DNA of 64,000 bases. Origin: Shuttleworthella satelles DSM 14600. Its GTDB lineage: Bacteria > Bacillota > Clostridia > Lachnospirales > Lachnospiraceae. This document shows, piece by piece, positions 44,502 to 54,221 of the stretch; position 1 is the first letter of the stretch; each line of letters opens with the position of its first letter. The stretch is from assembly GCF_000160115.1 (NCBI RefSeq), contig NZ_GG665866.1, positions 124,001 to 188,000 on the forward strand. Direction: 5' to 3'. The position numbers and the translations under genes were made by a program. The notes under the pieces were generated by a model, which was given only the letters and a program-made list of their open reading frames with translations, was not told where the DNA came from and did no database searches.

Positions 44502-46778
44502 CTACATGGGATCTCCGCAATCTTCTGCTTCCTGCTCCATCGTGCCCCGGCGCTTTTCCCCGTCCTCCTGCGCTCCCACTCCATGCGCTCTTCTCTCCTC
44601 CTCAATAATATCCTGTATGATCGGCTGATGATCGCCTCTTCGATTCTCTTCTCCCATGACTGAGCTGTCCGCGTAGTTCTCAAAGATGTCCCGCTTCCTC
44701 TCCAGGAGGTCTCGGATTCGCTCATCCACGGTCCCCTCGCAGAGGAGGTGACGTACCAGGACATTGCGCACCTGCCCCATGCGATAGGCCCGACCGATGG
44801 CCTGTTCCTGCAGGGAGGGTTTGATCTGGGGCTCGCAGAAAATAATCACGCTGGCCGCCTGTATATTGAGACCGGTTCCGCCGGCTTGAATCTGACAGGC
44901 TAAAACACTGCCCGGCCTTGCGTCGCGAAAGCGGTCGATGATATTCTGACGCGTCTCGGCATTGACCGAACCTGTAATCAGGGGCAGACATTGGTCACCC
45001 AACAGCTTCTGTACTTTGGATAAGGTATCGAGGAAGAATGAGAAAACCAGAACCTTCCGTCCCTCCTCGGCCGCCGCGCGGCAGATCTCCAGAAGGCGAA
45101 TTCCCTTGGCCGACTGGTCCGCTTGCCTGGTCTGCCAGCCCACCCGGCGCAGGCCGGGAAAACTCCCCTTTGGATCCATGAGAATCTCGCAGTAAGCATC
45201 CCTGTCCTCCTTAGACATCGGACACCAATCGTCCTCCTCAATCAGATCCGGCAGCTCCCGGAGGACATCTTCGCGCTTGCGGCGCAGATAGACCGGTGCG
45301 ATCATCTCGCGAAAGGCAGGCGCGTCACACATATAGCTGTATTTCTGCGCCTCATGACCCAGCTGCGGGTTCAGCCAGAGCAAGAGACTGCAGAACTCAT
45401 ACACATTGTTCTCCAGGGGCGTCCCCGTCATAAAGATCAGGCGATCCGTCAGCTCTGTCAGCTTCCTCGTGTAAATACTTCGCTTGGCCTTGGGATTTTT
45501 TACATAATGGGCCTCATCCACCACCATCAGATCAATGGAAAACTGATCAGGGAGCATCTCCCACAGTTCATCCATCGTCTCATAGTTGCTGACCGCTACG
45601 CCTCCCTCTTCAATCCAGACCCTTCCGGCCTCATCCCTGCTCCTGCCATGAATGACCAGGGGCGAAAGGCTGCTGTACTTGCGAATTTCCCGCTCCCAGT
45701 TGATCAAGAGTCCGGCCGGGCAGACGACCAGAAAATGTCCCTGATTTCTCCGATGATCATCCTCAGAAAGCGCTGATGCCTTTATTTCCCCCTCCAGGCC
45801 GCTCTCAAGGGAGGCCATGGCCGCAATCGCCTGCAGGGTTTTCCCCAGGCCCATTTCATCCCCGAGAAAGGCCTTTTTCTGGTGCAGTATATAGCGGGCT
45901 CCAAATTCCTGATAGGCGCGAAGTGTCGTCTCCTCCCTGAGCAGGCTGGTATCCAAAGCTTCCCCGCGAACCTCGTCCGCCAGCTGCCGCGGAAATGTAA
46001 GATCCCCCGTCGCTATCTGAAAACCCGTATCGGCCTTCTCCAATGCGGCGTAATAGGCCGCCGCATTCTTCTGATAATCCTCAAGAATGGTCTTTTCCTG
46101 CGCCGCGGAGACGGTGACAAGCTCCTCTCTCAGGCGCTTGCAGCGATCACGGTAGCCATCCTCCAGGAGCTTGTTTAAAAGATCATATCCCCTAACCGTG
46201 GACTCCTTCTTAGACCGCGAGGCAAGAAACCAGTGCAGACTCCCCTTGACCAGGATGGCGGACAGGCATTGCTCCAGGGACGCATGGGTATCCACATAGA
46301 GTCTCTTTGCCTCCTGAACCGGTCCGACCAGGTGGATACGCATATACAGAGACTGGATTACATCCAGCTCCTCCTGATCAGGCGCGTCCGCGTGCAGACG
46401 CACGGTATTGACCCTGGCCATACCTGCGATGAAGCTGTCTGCCGCCTGGCGAATTCGCCGCCTGTTATCCTCCCCGATCCCGGAGATGCGCTCCAGCTCA
46501 AAATTGGCATAACGGGAGATCTGACCGATATTCTCAATGCCGGCCCCGCGCAGGACTGACACCCGAATATTCTTATCCACATCTGACAGCCGCTCGATCG
46601 GGATCGACTCCAGCTCCTTCTTTGCCTGGACAAGACGCAGGGACTTAAGGCGGCGCTTTAATTCCTCGATCTGTACCTGGTCCAGATCCTGTATCTGCTT
46701 CAAACTCTGATCCAGCTCCCTGACCTCTGAAAGGATGAATTTCATCTGTCCGAAATTTGGACTTGCGATTTTTGCCAT
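44502..46778 (-). CDS. SNF2-family helicase-like ATPase
   Basis: 758 residues. The N-terminal 250 residues are helical and contain an HhH-like element (RISGIGEDNRRRIRQAAD). The Swi2/Snf2 core follows: Walker A LGDEMGLGKTLQAIAAM, VVDEAHYVKNPKAKRS, FMTGTPLENNV, QAGGTGLNIQAASVI and QAIGRAYRMGQ. It would translocate on double-stranded DNA; bacterial members are tied to transcription recycling or DNA repair. No methylase or nuclease lies beside it, so a defence role is not suggested. ATG at 46778 behind AGAGG. Confidence 0.92.
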   Translation of the reverse strand: MAKIASPNFGQMKFILSEVRELDQSLKQIQDLDQVQIEELKRRLKSLRLVQAKKELESIPIERLSDVDKNIRVSVLRGAGIENIGQISRYANFELERISGIGEDNRRRIRQAADSFIAGMARVNTVRLHADAPDQEELDVIQSLYMRIHLVGPVQEAKRLYVDTHASLEQCLSAILVKGSLHWFLASRSKKESTVRGYDLLNKLLEDGYRDRCKRLREELVTVSAAQEKTILEDYQKNAAAYYAALEKADTGFQIATGDLTFPRQLADEVRGEALDTSLLREETTLRAYQEFGARYILHQKKAFLGDEMGLGKTLQAIAAMASLESGLEGEIKASALSEDDHRRNQGHFLVVCPAGLLINWEREIRKYSSLSPLVIHGRSRDEAGRVWIEEGGVAVSNYETMDELWEMLPDQFSIDLMVVDEAHYVKNPKAKRSIYTRKLTELTDRLIFMTGTPLENNVYEFCSLLLWLNPQLGHEAQKYSYMCDAPAFREMIAPVYLRRKREDVLRELPDLIEEDDWCPMSKEDRDAYCEILMDPKGSFPGLRRVGWQTRQADQSAKGIRLLEICRAAAEEGRKVLVFSFFLDTLSKVQKLLGDQCLPLITGSVNAETRQNIIDRFRDARPGSVLACQIQAGGTGLNIQAASVIIFCEPQIKPSLQEQAIGRAYRMGQVRNVLVRHLLCEGTVDERIRDLLERKRDIFENYADSSVMGEENRRGDHQPIIQDIIEEERRAHGVGAQEDGEKRRGTMEQEAEDCGDPM

Positions 46779-46924
46779 GGCTTCCTCTTGCTCTTATCTC
46801 AGATCCTTCCGATCCCCTTTCCTATGATACACATATTCCCATGTGAATCAAAAGCGGCGCGAAAAATCCCGGTGAAACAAAACAACAGGATACACGCGCC
46901 GCGAGCATCCCATAATCGCCAACA

Positions 46925-46960
46925 AAAATCCCGCCGGACAAAACTGTACGACGGGATTTT
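46925..46960 (-). terminator. Rho-independent terminator
   Basis: AAAATCCCGTCG paired with CGGCGGGATTTTT around an 11-base loop on the minus strand, about 50 bases after the stop at 47011; the T-tail forms in both directions. Confidence 0.8.
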
Positions 46961-47010
46961 CGATCACGATATATCTGTTTTCGGTTGAGTTCTCACACTC
47001 CGCCTGCACC

Positions 47011-47592
47011 TCACAGGACATCATTATTGATCAATACGCTGTAGTAGGATCCCTTATTAAAGAGCCCCTTGTCCTTGACTCCCCAGGCTACTGCGGAGGC
47101 TGCCAGCCGGTCTTTCTTTCTTCCCTTCATGCCGCGGCTGGTCAGGACAATCCCCTCAGAATAGAGCTCTGCGTTTAAATACTCATACAGCAGATCCGCC
47201 TTCCCCTGACTGACCAATTTAGTCAAAAACTCCGGATTGGTATCCAACCAGCCATCCGGACTGGAGTCGGAGCATTTGGCGTACATCTCGCCTCCGCCCA
47301 GAGATTCCGCGCAGACCGAGCGAATTTTGGCCAAAATATCCTCACCGATCACTCCGTCCCTGATGGAATAGGCATAGTAGGCGCAGACAAGACCGTCATC
47401 CTCCATTTCCTTGAGCAGATACAAGTTGGAAACGCCTCGCTTACTGTATTTTTTCCACTTGCCTCCTATCGAAGAAAAGACCCGATCGGTGTAGGGGCCT
47501 GCGGATCCGTTCTCCAGAGCCTGCTCAAGGGTCTGCAAGTCAAGCTCTTTCTTCTGCCAATTGTCTACAAGATTATAGCGTATCTCTGTCAT
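47011..47592 (-). CDS. Conserved hypothetical protein
   Basis: About 193 residues, soluble, mixed alpha/beta, no signal peptide. Distinct stretches include MYAKCSDSSPDGWLDTNPEF and SAVAWGVKDKGLFNKGSYYS. I do not recognise the family. Start taken at the second of two adjacent ATGs because AAGGAGGAG then has normal spacing. It may be cotranscribed with the membrane protein upstream (gap about 36 bases). Confidence 0.65.
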   Translation of the reverse strand: MTEIRYNLVDNWQKKELDLQTLEQALENGSAGPYTDRVFSSIGGKWKKYSKRGVSNLYLLKEMEDDGLVCAYYAYSIRDGVIGEDILAKIRSVCAESLGGGEMYAKCSDSSPDGWLDTNPEFLTKLVSQGKADLLYEYLNAELYSEGIVLTSRGMKGRKKDRLAASAVAWGVKDKGLFNKGSYYSVLINNDVL

Positions 47593-47628
47593 CATCTCCT
47601 CCTTAATGCTGCATTTCCCTTAACTGAC

Positions 47629-48189
47629 CTAAGACTCCTTTTGGGCCAGAGGAAGCTCCTCCTGATAGACCTGCTGTGTCTGCGCGTTAAAGACAAGTTT
47701 GAAATCTCTGCCCAAATAAACCTCAACGGGGCAATTCTTCCTCTCCAGCTTCTTCGCCCAGCCTGTCACATCATCCCGGATTTTAACCTGAAAATCCAAC
47801 AGAAATTTCCCCTCCGGCAGAAGAATGGCAGGTGTCAGAATCTTGTTATTGAGAAGCACTGGAAAAGCCTTATCCGTCTCAGCATCGCGCAGCTTAACTT
47901 GAACGAACTGACCGCAGGCATCCTCGACCTCGAGATAGAGCTTAGATACGCCCTCCGCATGCTCAATGGATCGAATCTTCTGGAATGCCGTCCTCTTCCG
48001 CTTCTCCACAAAGCGAAGCCGAATCATGCTGACACAAAACGCAACCCACAAAACAAAGATGATGATCCAGGGTTTCTCTGTGAGCAAAGCTATCATCATA
48101 TCATGCAAGTCTCTTTTCTCCCCTCTTACATTCCACCAAAAATCATCCCCGATCATGCCGACAGGAGCCATCACCAACAGTACCATCAA
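47629..48189 (-). CDS. Hypothetical single-pass membrane protein
   Basis: Up to 186 residues with one clear membrane segment (WIIIFVLWVAFCVSMI) and a basic stretch after it (RFVEKRKRTAFQKI), so the C-terminal 120 residues are cytoplasmic or a soluble beta-rich domain. The start is unclear: the long frame begins at a TTG and its first 20 codons lie in a degenerate repeat; an ATG pair near 48100 would start just before the membrane segment. Function unknown. Confidence 0.55.
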   Translation of the reverse strand: MMVLLVMAPVGMIGDDFWWNVRGEKRDLHDMMIALLTEKPWIIIFVLWVAFCVSMIRLRFVEKRKRTAFQKIRSIEHAEGVSKLYLEVEDACGQFVQVKLRDAETDKAFPVLLNNKILTPAILLPEGKFLLDFQVKIRDDVTGWAKKLERKNCPVEVYLGRDFKLVFNAQTQQVYQEELPLAQKES

Positions 48190-48280
48190 AGATCATCTCT
48201 GACAAGGACACTTGAAATTATCTTTGACTATGCCAGCAAGAATCATCCCCGACAGCGCTATCAAAGATCATCTATAGCTA
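48137..48280. repeat. Degenerate repeat, period about 24 bp
   Basis: Variants of AAAGATCATCCCCGAC recur at about 48138, 48187, 48216, 48239 and 48263, spacing mostly 23-29 or twice that. The array spans the 5' edge of the membrane-protein gene. Confidence 0.55.
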
Positions 48281-48339
48281 TAAAAACACAAGAGCCGGGG
48301 CAATCGGCACTTGTTCTCTCCGAAAAACAAATTAAAAAA

Positions 48340-49533
48340 TCATACTGGATTCCCATCCGGACCACAAGATTTCCGATAGACAATTTCCCCTGATACTACG
48401 GTCACTTGCACCCGATATGTATCGTCCAGGAGAACGAAATCCGCGTCCATCCCCTCCTGAATCCGTCCCTTCCGATCCGCGATTCCAAGAAGGTCTGCCG
48501 GGTTGCTGCTGAGCAGAGGAATGATCTCCCCCGGGGACCTTCCTGTGAATGCAAGCAGATTGCGAAAAGCCTGCGCCATCGTCAGCGTACTTCCCGCTCT
48601 GACGCCGCTGGATACCAGCTTGGCGTCCCCGTCAACGACGACGACATCATTTACCCCCAGCTGATAGTTCCCGTCCGGGAGCCCGGCGGCCATAATGCTG
48701 TCCGTAATGGCAGCCACCCTGTTCAGGCCCTTACATTTGATCAGCATACGAACGGTACCTGGATGTAAATGCCTTCCGTCGCAGATGGCCTCGCAGTAAC
48801 AGTCGCTCTCCAGGGCAGCCCCCATCAGACCAGGTCTGTGCTGGTGAAAGAGGATCATACCGTTAAAGGTATGCGTGATCGCCCTGGCCCCACTTTCGAT
48901 TGCCTCCATACTCAATTCATAGCTGGCCCCGGAATGTCCGATGGCAACCGGAATGTCCCCCGCGATCTTCTTGAGCATGGGCATGACTCCGGCTACTTCA
49001 GGAGCCAGAGTGATGTATCGGATGCTTCCCTCTGCGATTTCTCTGTAGTGATTCAGAAGATCTTCATCTCCCTCCCTCAGCAGGTCCCTCGGCATGGAAC
49101 CCCTGTATTCCTCTGACAAAAAGGGCCCCTCCAGATGAGCTCCTAAGAGCTGGGCTCCATAGCCCCTTTCTCTGCTGACATCCCGGATCACTGCCAGGCA
49201 TCGATCCGTCCTCTCAATGCTGTCTGTGACAATGCTTGCGTTCCAGGCTGTAACCCCCTGCGTTGCAAAAAACGCCGCGATTTTCTTCAAGCCCTCTTTA
49301 TCCGCAGCATTGACGTCAATCCCGACGGCCCCATGGGTATGAAGATCAATAAAGCCGGGAACCAGCATCATGCCCCGTCCGTCCAGGACTTCCTCTCCCC
49401 CGGCGGACTCCATGAAGGCGGCCTCTTCATCCGGACGAATCCGCTCGAATCTGCCGTTGGAAATCCAAAGACTTCCCCAAAAGAAGTCTCCCTCTCGATA
49501 AATCCTCACATTTTTTACCAGTCTTCTTCTCAT
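48340..49533 (-). CDS. nagA: N-acetylglucosamine-6-phosphate deacetylase
   Basis: 397 residues, amidohydrolase fold. Metal and catalytic residues: IDLHTHGAVGIDVN, GAHLEGPFLS (Glu), IGHSGASYEL, ITHTFNGM and AAITDSIMAAG (catalytic Asp). Gives glucosamine-6-phosphate, the substrate of NagB encoded just upstream. Together they feed amino sugars from cell walls or host mucin into glycolysis. About 160 bases separate the two genes. Confidence 0.95.
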   Translation of the reverse strand: MRRRLVKNVRIYREGDFFWGSLWISNGRFERIRPDEEAAFMESAGGEEVLDGRGMMLVPGFIDLHTHGAVGIDVNAADKEGLKKIAAFFATQGVTAWNASIVTDSIERTDRCLAVIRDVSRERGYGAQLLGAHLEGPFLSEEYRGSMPRDLLREGDEDLLNHYREIAEGSIRYITLAPEVAGVMPMLKKIAGDIPVAIGHSGASYELSMEAIESGARAITHTFNGMILFHQHRPGLMGAALESDCYCEAICDGRHLHPGTVRMLIKCKGLNRVAAITDSIMAAGLPDGNYQLGVNDVVVVDGDAKLVSSGVRAGSTLTMAQAFRNLLAFTGRSPGEIIPLLSSNPADLLGIADRKGRIQEGMDADFVLLDDTYRVQVTVVSGEIVYRKSCGPDGNPV

Positions 49534-49696
49534 TCTTCCTTATCCCCTGTCCTATAAGGATCCTTCCAGATTTCTTTTGGCCAAGATAAATTCATTCTCA
49601 GGCCTCTGATTCGGCATCTGATTTGGGTTTCTTCACCTCTGTCTCCTGCCGCAGCCTGTCCTTTTTTAGCTTAGAGGGACCGCATCCCTCTGGGCA

Positions 49697-50518
49697 TTAA
49701 AAAGGCTGCCTGGCAGCGTTTTGGTTGGCAATAATCAAAGCATCCGCGTGTCCCTGCAGCAGCGTGGCCGGGAAGTGCCCGCTGACCTGCCCGTAAGCGG
49801 CCTGGCGGATCACAGCTCTGTGCCAGTCGCGAAAGACGCCCAGTCTGACCTTCCTGGCCGCGAGAATCTCACAGATTCCGATGGTAACGGCCCGTCGAGG
49901 CATGGCGTCGATTGCCCCATTCCTGTCGCCGATCGCGTTAGCCGTCCGTGTCTCCTGGCTGATATCCAGCACCCTTGTCGGAAGCTTGGCGAACTCCTCT
50001 GCGGGCAGGTTGTCCTCTGCCTCATTGAAGGCCAGATGACCATTGATTCCAATTCCGCCAAAGCAGATATCAACTCCTCCCAGCTCCTCAATCAAACGGT
50101 GTATCCTGCCGCAGTCCGCGGGGTCCGGAAAGATTCTCTGCACAGGGGGCATGACCAGGTCCGGATTAATTTTGGAATAGACTTCCCGATTCATAAACCC
50201 TCTGAAAGAGAGAGGATCTTCAATGTCAATATAGCTGTCATCATCATTGAGATACTCATCCATATTGATAAACCAGCAATCCCTCAGAGAAATCCCGCGC
50301 CGGTTGACCAGGCGGACAAAAATCGGATACTGGCCCACCGGTCCCACTGGGCAGATAAAAACCGTCTTCTTGCCCGCCTGATTGTTCTTCTCAATTTCGT
50401 CTGCCATTTCCAGGGCAATTTCATAGAAGACCTCTCCGGAATCCCCTAATTTCAGAATGGGGATCTTCGCGCCCTCTCCAAGCCTCTCCTCAGAAATCTG
50501 AAAGTAATTCCCGCTCAT
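49697..50518 (-). CDS. nagB: Glucosamine-6-phosphate deaminase
   Basis: 273 residues; converts glucosamine-6-phosphate to fructose-6-phosphate and ammonia. Motifs CWFINMDEYLNDDD (active-site Asp region), FGGIGINGHLAFNEA and TRVLDISQETRTANAI. ATG at 50518 behind AAGGAGG; the frame is open six codons further. Shares orientation with nagA and with the two-component genes upstream. Confidence 0.94.
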   Translation of the reverse strand: MSGNYFQISEERLGEGAKIPILKLGDSGEVFYEIALEMADEIEKNNQAGKKTVFICPVGPVGQYPIFVRLVNRRGISLRDCWFINMDEYLNDDDSYIDIEDPLSFRGFMNREVYSKINPDLVMPPVQRIFPDPADCGRIHRLIEELGGVDICFGGIGINGHLAFNEAEDNLPAEEFAKLPTRVLDISQETRTANAIGDRNGAIDAMPRRAVTIGICEILAARKVRLGVFRDWHRAVIRQAAYGQVSGHFPATLLQGHADALIIANQNAARQPF

Positions 50519-50651
50519 TTTTCCTCCTTCTCTCATTCCCTCTGCCCATGACCTGTCTCTTCTTTATTTCCTCTCACCCGTGGCAGAGCCCCGTTTTACT
50601 TCATTCTGCCTATGGCCGGTTCCCTTTTCCTTTTCCCTCACTCATAGCCTG

Positions 50652-51347
50652 TCACCTGCGAAAGAAGCTCTCCAGATTCATTTGACGGATCAGCTCCACA
50701 ATCTCCCTGCTCCTGTGACAGCCAAATTTGTTGAGCAGGCTCTTGATTTGCGTCTTGACTGTCACGAGCTCCACATTCCGCAGCTGGGCGATCTCCCTGA
50801 CCTTCTTGTCCTCCAAAAGAAGGGAGACGATCTCCTTTTCCGTCGGCGTCAGCTGCGTCACGTTGTTGAGCAGAAAGACTAAAGAGTGCTCGCTTTTTCG
50901 CAGCCTGGTGTACTCGCGCATAATGGACTGCTGAATCCGGCTGTCTAAAACCGAAACTCCCCGGTAGGCCTTTCGGATATGATCCAGGAGAACCTGATCG
51001 TCACAGCCCTTGATCACATAATCCACCGCCCCGGTTCCCATACCGGAATTAATCATCTCATCGGCTTCATGCGCCGTCATAAAGACAATTCGAATCTGCG
51101 GATGCCGCCCGTGAATGGTCTCCGACGCGTCAATCCCTGCAGTCAGCGTCTCCATCTCGATGTCCATCAGTATGATATCCGGCAGTTCTCCTGCCTCCTC
51201 GACCAGGCGGCAGATTTCCGACCCGCTTCTGGCCGCAGCAAGCAGTTCCATATCCGGCTCCGCCCCGATGATCTCGGCAAAATCCTCCCGCAGAATCGGA
51301 ATGTCTTCCGCCACCATCACTCGAATCTTCCTGCCCTCTGACATCAT
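50652..51347 (-). CDS. Response regulator with LuxR-type DNA-binding domain
   Basis: 231 residues. Receiver domain 8-125 with acidic pocket (VMVAEDIP), phospho-acceptor Asp (DIILMDIEME), Thr (VFMTAHEAD) and Lys (YVIKGCDD). C-terminal helix-turn-helix of NarL/LuxR type (LTPTEKEIVSLLLEDKKVRE, then VELVTVKTQIKSLLNKFG). Partner of the histidine kinase seven bases upstream. Targets unknown; nagBA downstream and the ABC transporter are candidates by position only. Confidence 0.92.
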   Translation of the reverse strand: MMSEGRKIRVMVAEDIPILREDFAEIIGAEPDMELLAAARSGSEICRLVEEAGELPDIILMDIEMETLTAGIDASETIHGRHPQIRIVFMTAHEADEMINSGMGTGAVDYVIKGCDDQVLLDHIRKAYRGVSVLDSRIQQSIMREYTRLRKSEHSLVFLLNNVTQLTPTEKEIVSLLLEDKKVREIAQLRNVELVTVKTQIKSLLNKFGCHRSREIVELIRQMNLESFFRR

Positions 51348-51354
51348 TGGTCCC

Positions 51355-52893
51355 TTAATTTCCTTCCTTTTTGCCGGCTGCCCTCATCTCCGGCTTCCTG
51401 CCTGCCGTAAGCGCGGGCAATAAGATCATAAACGTGCTTCCTTCTCCGCTCTTGCTCTCCATGCGGAGATGTCCCATGTGCTGACGCACAATTCGATTGG
51501 TGTAAAAAAGCCCCATCCCCCAGCTGGAATCCTTGCTCTTACTGGTTAAAAAAGGCTGAAAGATCTTCCGCCGCATTTTATCTGGAACCCCGATTCCATT
51601 ATCTGTGACAGCGAACACAACCCACATTCTCTCCGCTCGAATCGTCAGGCTGATTCTGGCCGGCCCCTCAATCCCCGCGGTCGCCTCGCAGGCATTGACC
51701 AGAAGATTATAGATAGCCTCCGAAAATAAAGAGAAGTCGACCAGGACCCTGTTCCCGGTCTGGAAATCTCTCCTGATACTGACACCGGGATATTTCTCAT
51801 GAAATTTGCTGATCGCCGCGTCCGCGACTTCCCTTGCATTCGTCAATGCCAGGATCAGATGCTTGCTGTTGATTGTGGCGTAATACTCATCGATGTGCGC
51901 TTTCATGCTGTCGTTGAGTCTGGCCATCTCCTCTTCATAGTCCTTCAGCTGCCGCAGGTCTGGCTTGTCCTTGCGCAACTCCCTTCGCATGCGCTTGTGA
52001 AGAACCTGCGCGGAGAGTATCTGGTTTTTCATGCTGTGCGCGAAGACAGATATCCCCATATCCGCCGCCGAAAACTGCTTCTCCAGCACCGCGTATTCCC
52101 TCTCCTCCGAGTACTGAAAATGCTCATAGCGCACAATCCCCCAGGCTCCGATCAGCGCCCCCGCAATGACAAGAAGGATCAATATATCCCAGCCCGTGCT
52201 GCTCAGGGAAGGACTGATATAGTTGCTGATTCCCAGATTCAGATATTCCGTGATAAAGAGATTATAGATCTGCGCCGGGTCCTTGGTGGCAAAAATCAGA
52301 TAGACAAGCATTTGGCTGACGATCGCGATGAGAATATAGAGGAAATTCTTGCGAAAGACCGGAATCGATATCTCGTAGTACTCATACAGAAGAATCCCGA
52401 ATGACACAAGAAGCTCCGCCACAATCCAGGCAAAGGAGCACCGCACCAGAAGAGACAGCATGTGAATCTGCCTGTAGATCATCCACTTGTAAATGTCCGG
52501 ATAGTAGAGCATGGCCAGCAAAAGTGTCGGCGCCACGGCAAAAAGGTATATCTTGCGGCGCTGATCGCGGATGTATCGGTTCATACTCAGGGCAAGGGCC
52601 GTCATGACGAGAAAACAGGGGACCATGAGCCTGGACACACTGGTCAGATAGCCGAGATGATAGAGATTGACGGGAAGCTGGTGCATCCAGCGCATGATCC
52701 GCTCATTGAGAAAGAGAAGGCGCACATCTCTGGACGCCAGCCCTCCCATGATGGCAATGTAGAGAACAATGCATGAGACGTGCAGGAGATTGGCGACATT
52801 CATGACGGAAAGGACCAGGGGAAAAGAGTGCCTGCGCATGATCGTCGTAAAGAGCACTACAAAGGTACTGATTGTCACAACAATGATCAGCAT
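51355..52893 (-). CDS. Membrane sensor histidine kinase
   Basis: 512 residues. About seven hydrophobic segments in the first 255 residues form an integral-membrane sensor. The phospho-acceptor region has VFAHSMKNQILSAQVLHKRM, and the ATPase domain has LLVNACEA (N box), VTDNGIGVP (G1) and SSWGMGLFYTN (G2). The His-x-x-x-Lys-Asn arrangement is of the LytS/NarX-like or HPK5-10 style. Cotranscribed with the response regulator. Signal unknown. Starts at 52893 behind GAGG, next to a 37-bp repeat array. Confidence 0.9.
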   Translation of the reverse strand: MLIIVVTISTFVVLFTTIMRRHSFPLVLSVMNVANLLHVSCIVLYIAIMGGLASRDVRLLFLNERIMRWMHQLPVNLYHLGYLTSVSRLMVPCFLVMTALALSMNRYIRDQRRKIYLFAVAPTLLLAMLYYPDIYKWMIYRQIHMLSLLVRCSFAWIVAELLVSFGILLYEYYEISIPVFRKNFLYILIAIVSQMLVYLIFATKDPAQIYNLFITEYLNLGISNYISPSLSSTGWDILILLVIAGALIGAWGIVRYEHFQYSEEREYAVLEKQFSAADMGISVFAHSMKNQILSAQVLHKRMRRELRKDKPDLRQLKDYEEEMARLNDSMKAHIDEYYATINSKHLILALTNAREVADAAISKFHEKYPGVSIRRDFQTGNRVLVDFSLFSEAIYNLLVNACEATAGIEGPARISLTIRAERMWVVFAVTDNGIGVPDKMRRKIFQPFLTSKSKDSSWGMGLFYTNRIVRQHMGHLRMESKSGEGSTFMILLPALTAGRKPEMRAAGKKEGN

Positions 52894-52922
52894 TGCTCAC
52901 CTCTCCCGCTCTCTTTTCGCCT

Positions 52923-53033
52923 TTCCTGAAAGCAAAGGGATTCACGCTTCGCGAACCCTCCCTGAAAACAAGGGAATTCACACTTCGCGAGCCCTTCCTG
53001 AAAACAAAGGAATTCACGCTTCGCGAGCCCTCT
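52923..53033. repeat. Tandem repeat, 3 x 37 bp
   Basis: Three near-identical units (core GGAATTCACGCTTCGCGA) lie in the leader of the histidine kinase gene. Each contains the palindromic TTCGCGA, so each could fold or bind a dimeric protein. Confidence 0.9.
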
Positions 53034-53063
53034 CTTGTCATAAACAGCGACGGGTGCATACAT

Positions 53064-53093
53064 AAAAACCGGAGTCCCAGAAAGCGACTCCGG
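53064..53093 (-). terminator. Rho-independent terminator of the ABC operon
   Basis: CCGGAGTC, 9-base loop, GACTCCGG, TTTTT on the minus strand, about 30 bases after the substrate-binding protein stop. Confidence 0.9.
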
Positions 53094-53124
53094 CCTGTGC
53101 GCATCCGTCAAGAAGCTCTCCGAC

Positions 53125-54174
53125 TTACTTGGAATTCTTAGATGCTTCATATCCCTTCTGCATGATATCATACAGGACATATTTATCGGTCTCAACCTTT
53201 TCCTTGATGCGTCCGTTCCCGATAAAGACATTCTGCTGGGTCTCATAGACCTTCTGCAGGGCCGCCTTGTCACCGGCGATCTGATTGATCGTCGTCCAGT
53301 CGCCCTCCTTGGTCGAAGCGAGCAGGGTCTCTTCCGGAGCGTCAATGTGCTTTGCCACAGACTTGGCTACGTCGTCGATATGGTCCGCGCGGTAGATATG
53401 CGCCTTGTTGATGGCCTGTGAGAAGCGAACGAGAACGTCCTCATTCTTCTGCGCATAGGCCTCCGTCGTGATAAAGCTGGACGGGAAGGTTGCCTTGTCC
53501 AGGTAATCCGCATTGCTTCCCAGACTCAGGTACTTATCCCCCATGGCTTTCTTTAACGTCACCGTATTGGGACTCCATGTAGCGCAGGCATCCACCTTAT
53601 CGGATACCATGGCTGTCGTCATGCCGTCCACTGCCATCTCAACTAAATTGACGTCGCTCTCCTTGAGTCCGGCGGACTCCAGAATTGCGCGGAGGATTAC
53701 TTCCGAAGAGGTGCCGGAGGCAACCGCGATCGTCTTGCCCTTTAAGTCCTCCTTCTTGTTGATCCCGTGCGCCTTGTTGGCTACCACCTCGTCTGCCAGG
53801 GAAGTGGTGCTGTCCATCTGGAAGATCTTAGCTTTCCCCTCGATGCACAAGGCGTGCGCCCCATGGCCGATCTGAGAAATGTCGATGTCCCCGGATGCCA
53901 TCGCCGTGATCTCCGCCGGTCCTCCCTGGAACTGCACGGGCTTTACATCCAGTCCCACTTCCTTGAAATACCCCTGGTCCATTGCCGTAAAGAGAGAGGA
54001 CGCAGATCCCAGATTTGGCATATAAGCCACGCGGACTGTTGCCGGCGTATACTCCTTCTTGATCCCCTCCGTCTTGGTCTGGGACTGATTATCGGAAGAC
54101 TTTTGACCTCCGCATGCCGTCAGAACCATCGCGCCGGCCAGTGCCAGCGTTGCCAGAATTCGCTTTGCTTTCAT
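53125..54174 (-). CDS. ABC transporter substrate-binding lipoprotein (SsuA/NrtA/TauA type)
   Basis: 349 residues. Lipoprotein signal with lipobox LTAC (ILATLALAGAMVLTACGG), then the NMT1/SsuA-type periplasmic fold: RVAYMPNLGSASSLFTAMDQ, GYFKEVGLDVKPVQFQGG and GKTIAVASGTSSE. Relatives bind sulfonates, taurine, nitrate or thiamine precursors; the ligand is not predictable. Last gene of the permease-ATPase-binding protein operon. Confidence 0.9.
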   Translation of the reverse strand: MKAKRILATLALAGAMVLTACGGQKSSDNQSQTKTEGIKKEYTPATVRVAYMPNLGSASSLFTAMDQGYFKEVGLDVKPVQFQGGPAEITAMASGDIDISQIGHGAHALCIEGKAKIFQMDSTTSLADEVVANKAHGINKKEDLKGKTIAVASGTSSEVILRAILESAGLKESDVNLVEMAVDGMTTAMVSDKVDACATWSPNTVTLKKAMGDKYLSLGSNADYLDKATFPSSFITTEAYAQKNEDVLVRFSQAINKAHIYRADHIDDVAKSVAKHIDAPEETLLASTKEGDWTTINQIAGDKAALQKVYETQQNVFIGNGRIKEKVETDKYVLYDIMQKGYEASKNSK

Positions 54175-54221
54175 TGTGACCCCCTTTAAAAGTTGTGTGA
54201 CGCAACAAGGCTTCCCGATCC

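Noticed and set aside
44502-46778. SNF2 ATPase as part of a defence system
   Set aside because: Neighbours are CapA and unknown metabolic-type genes; no nuclease, methylase or other defence partner.
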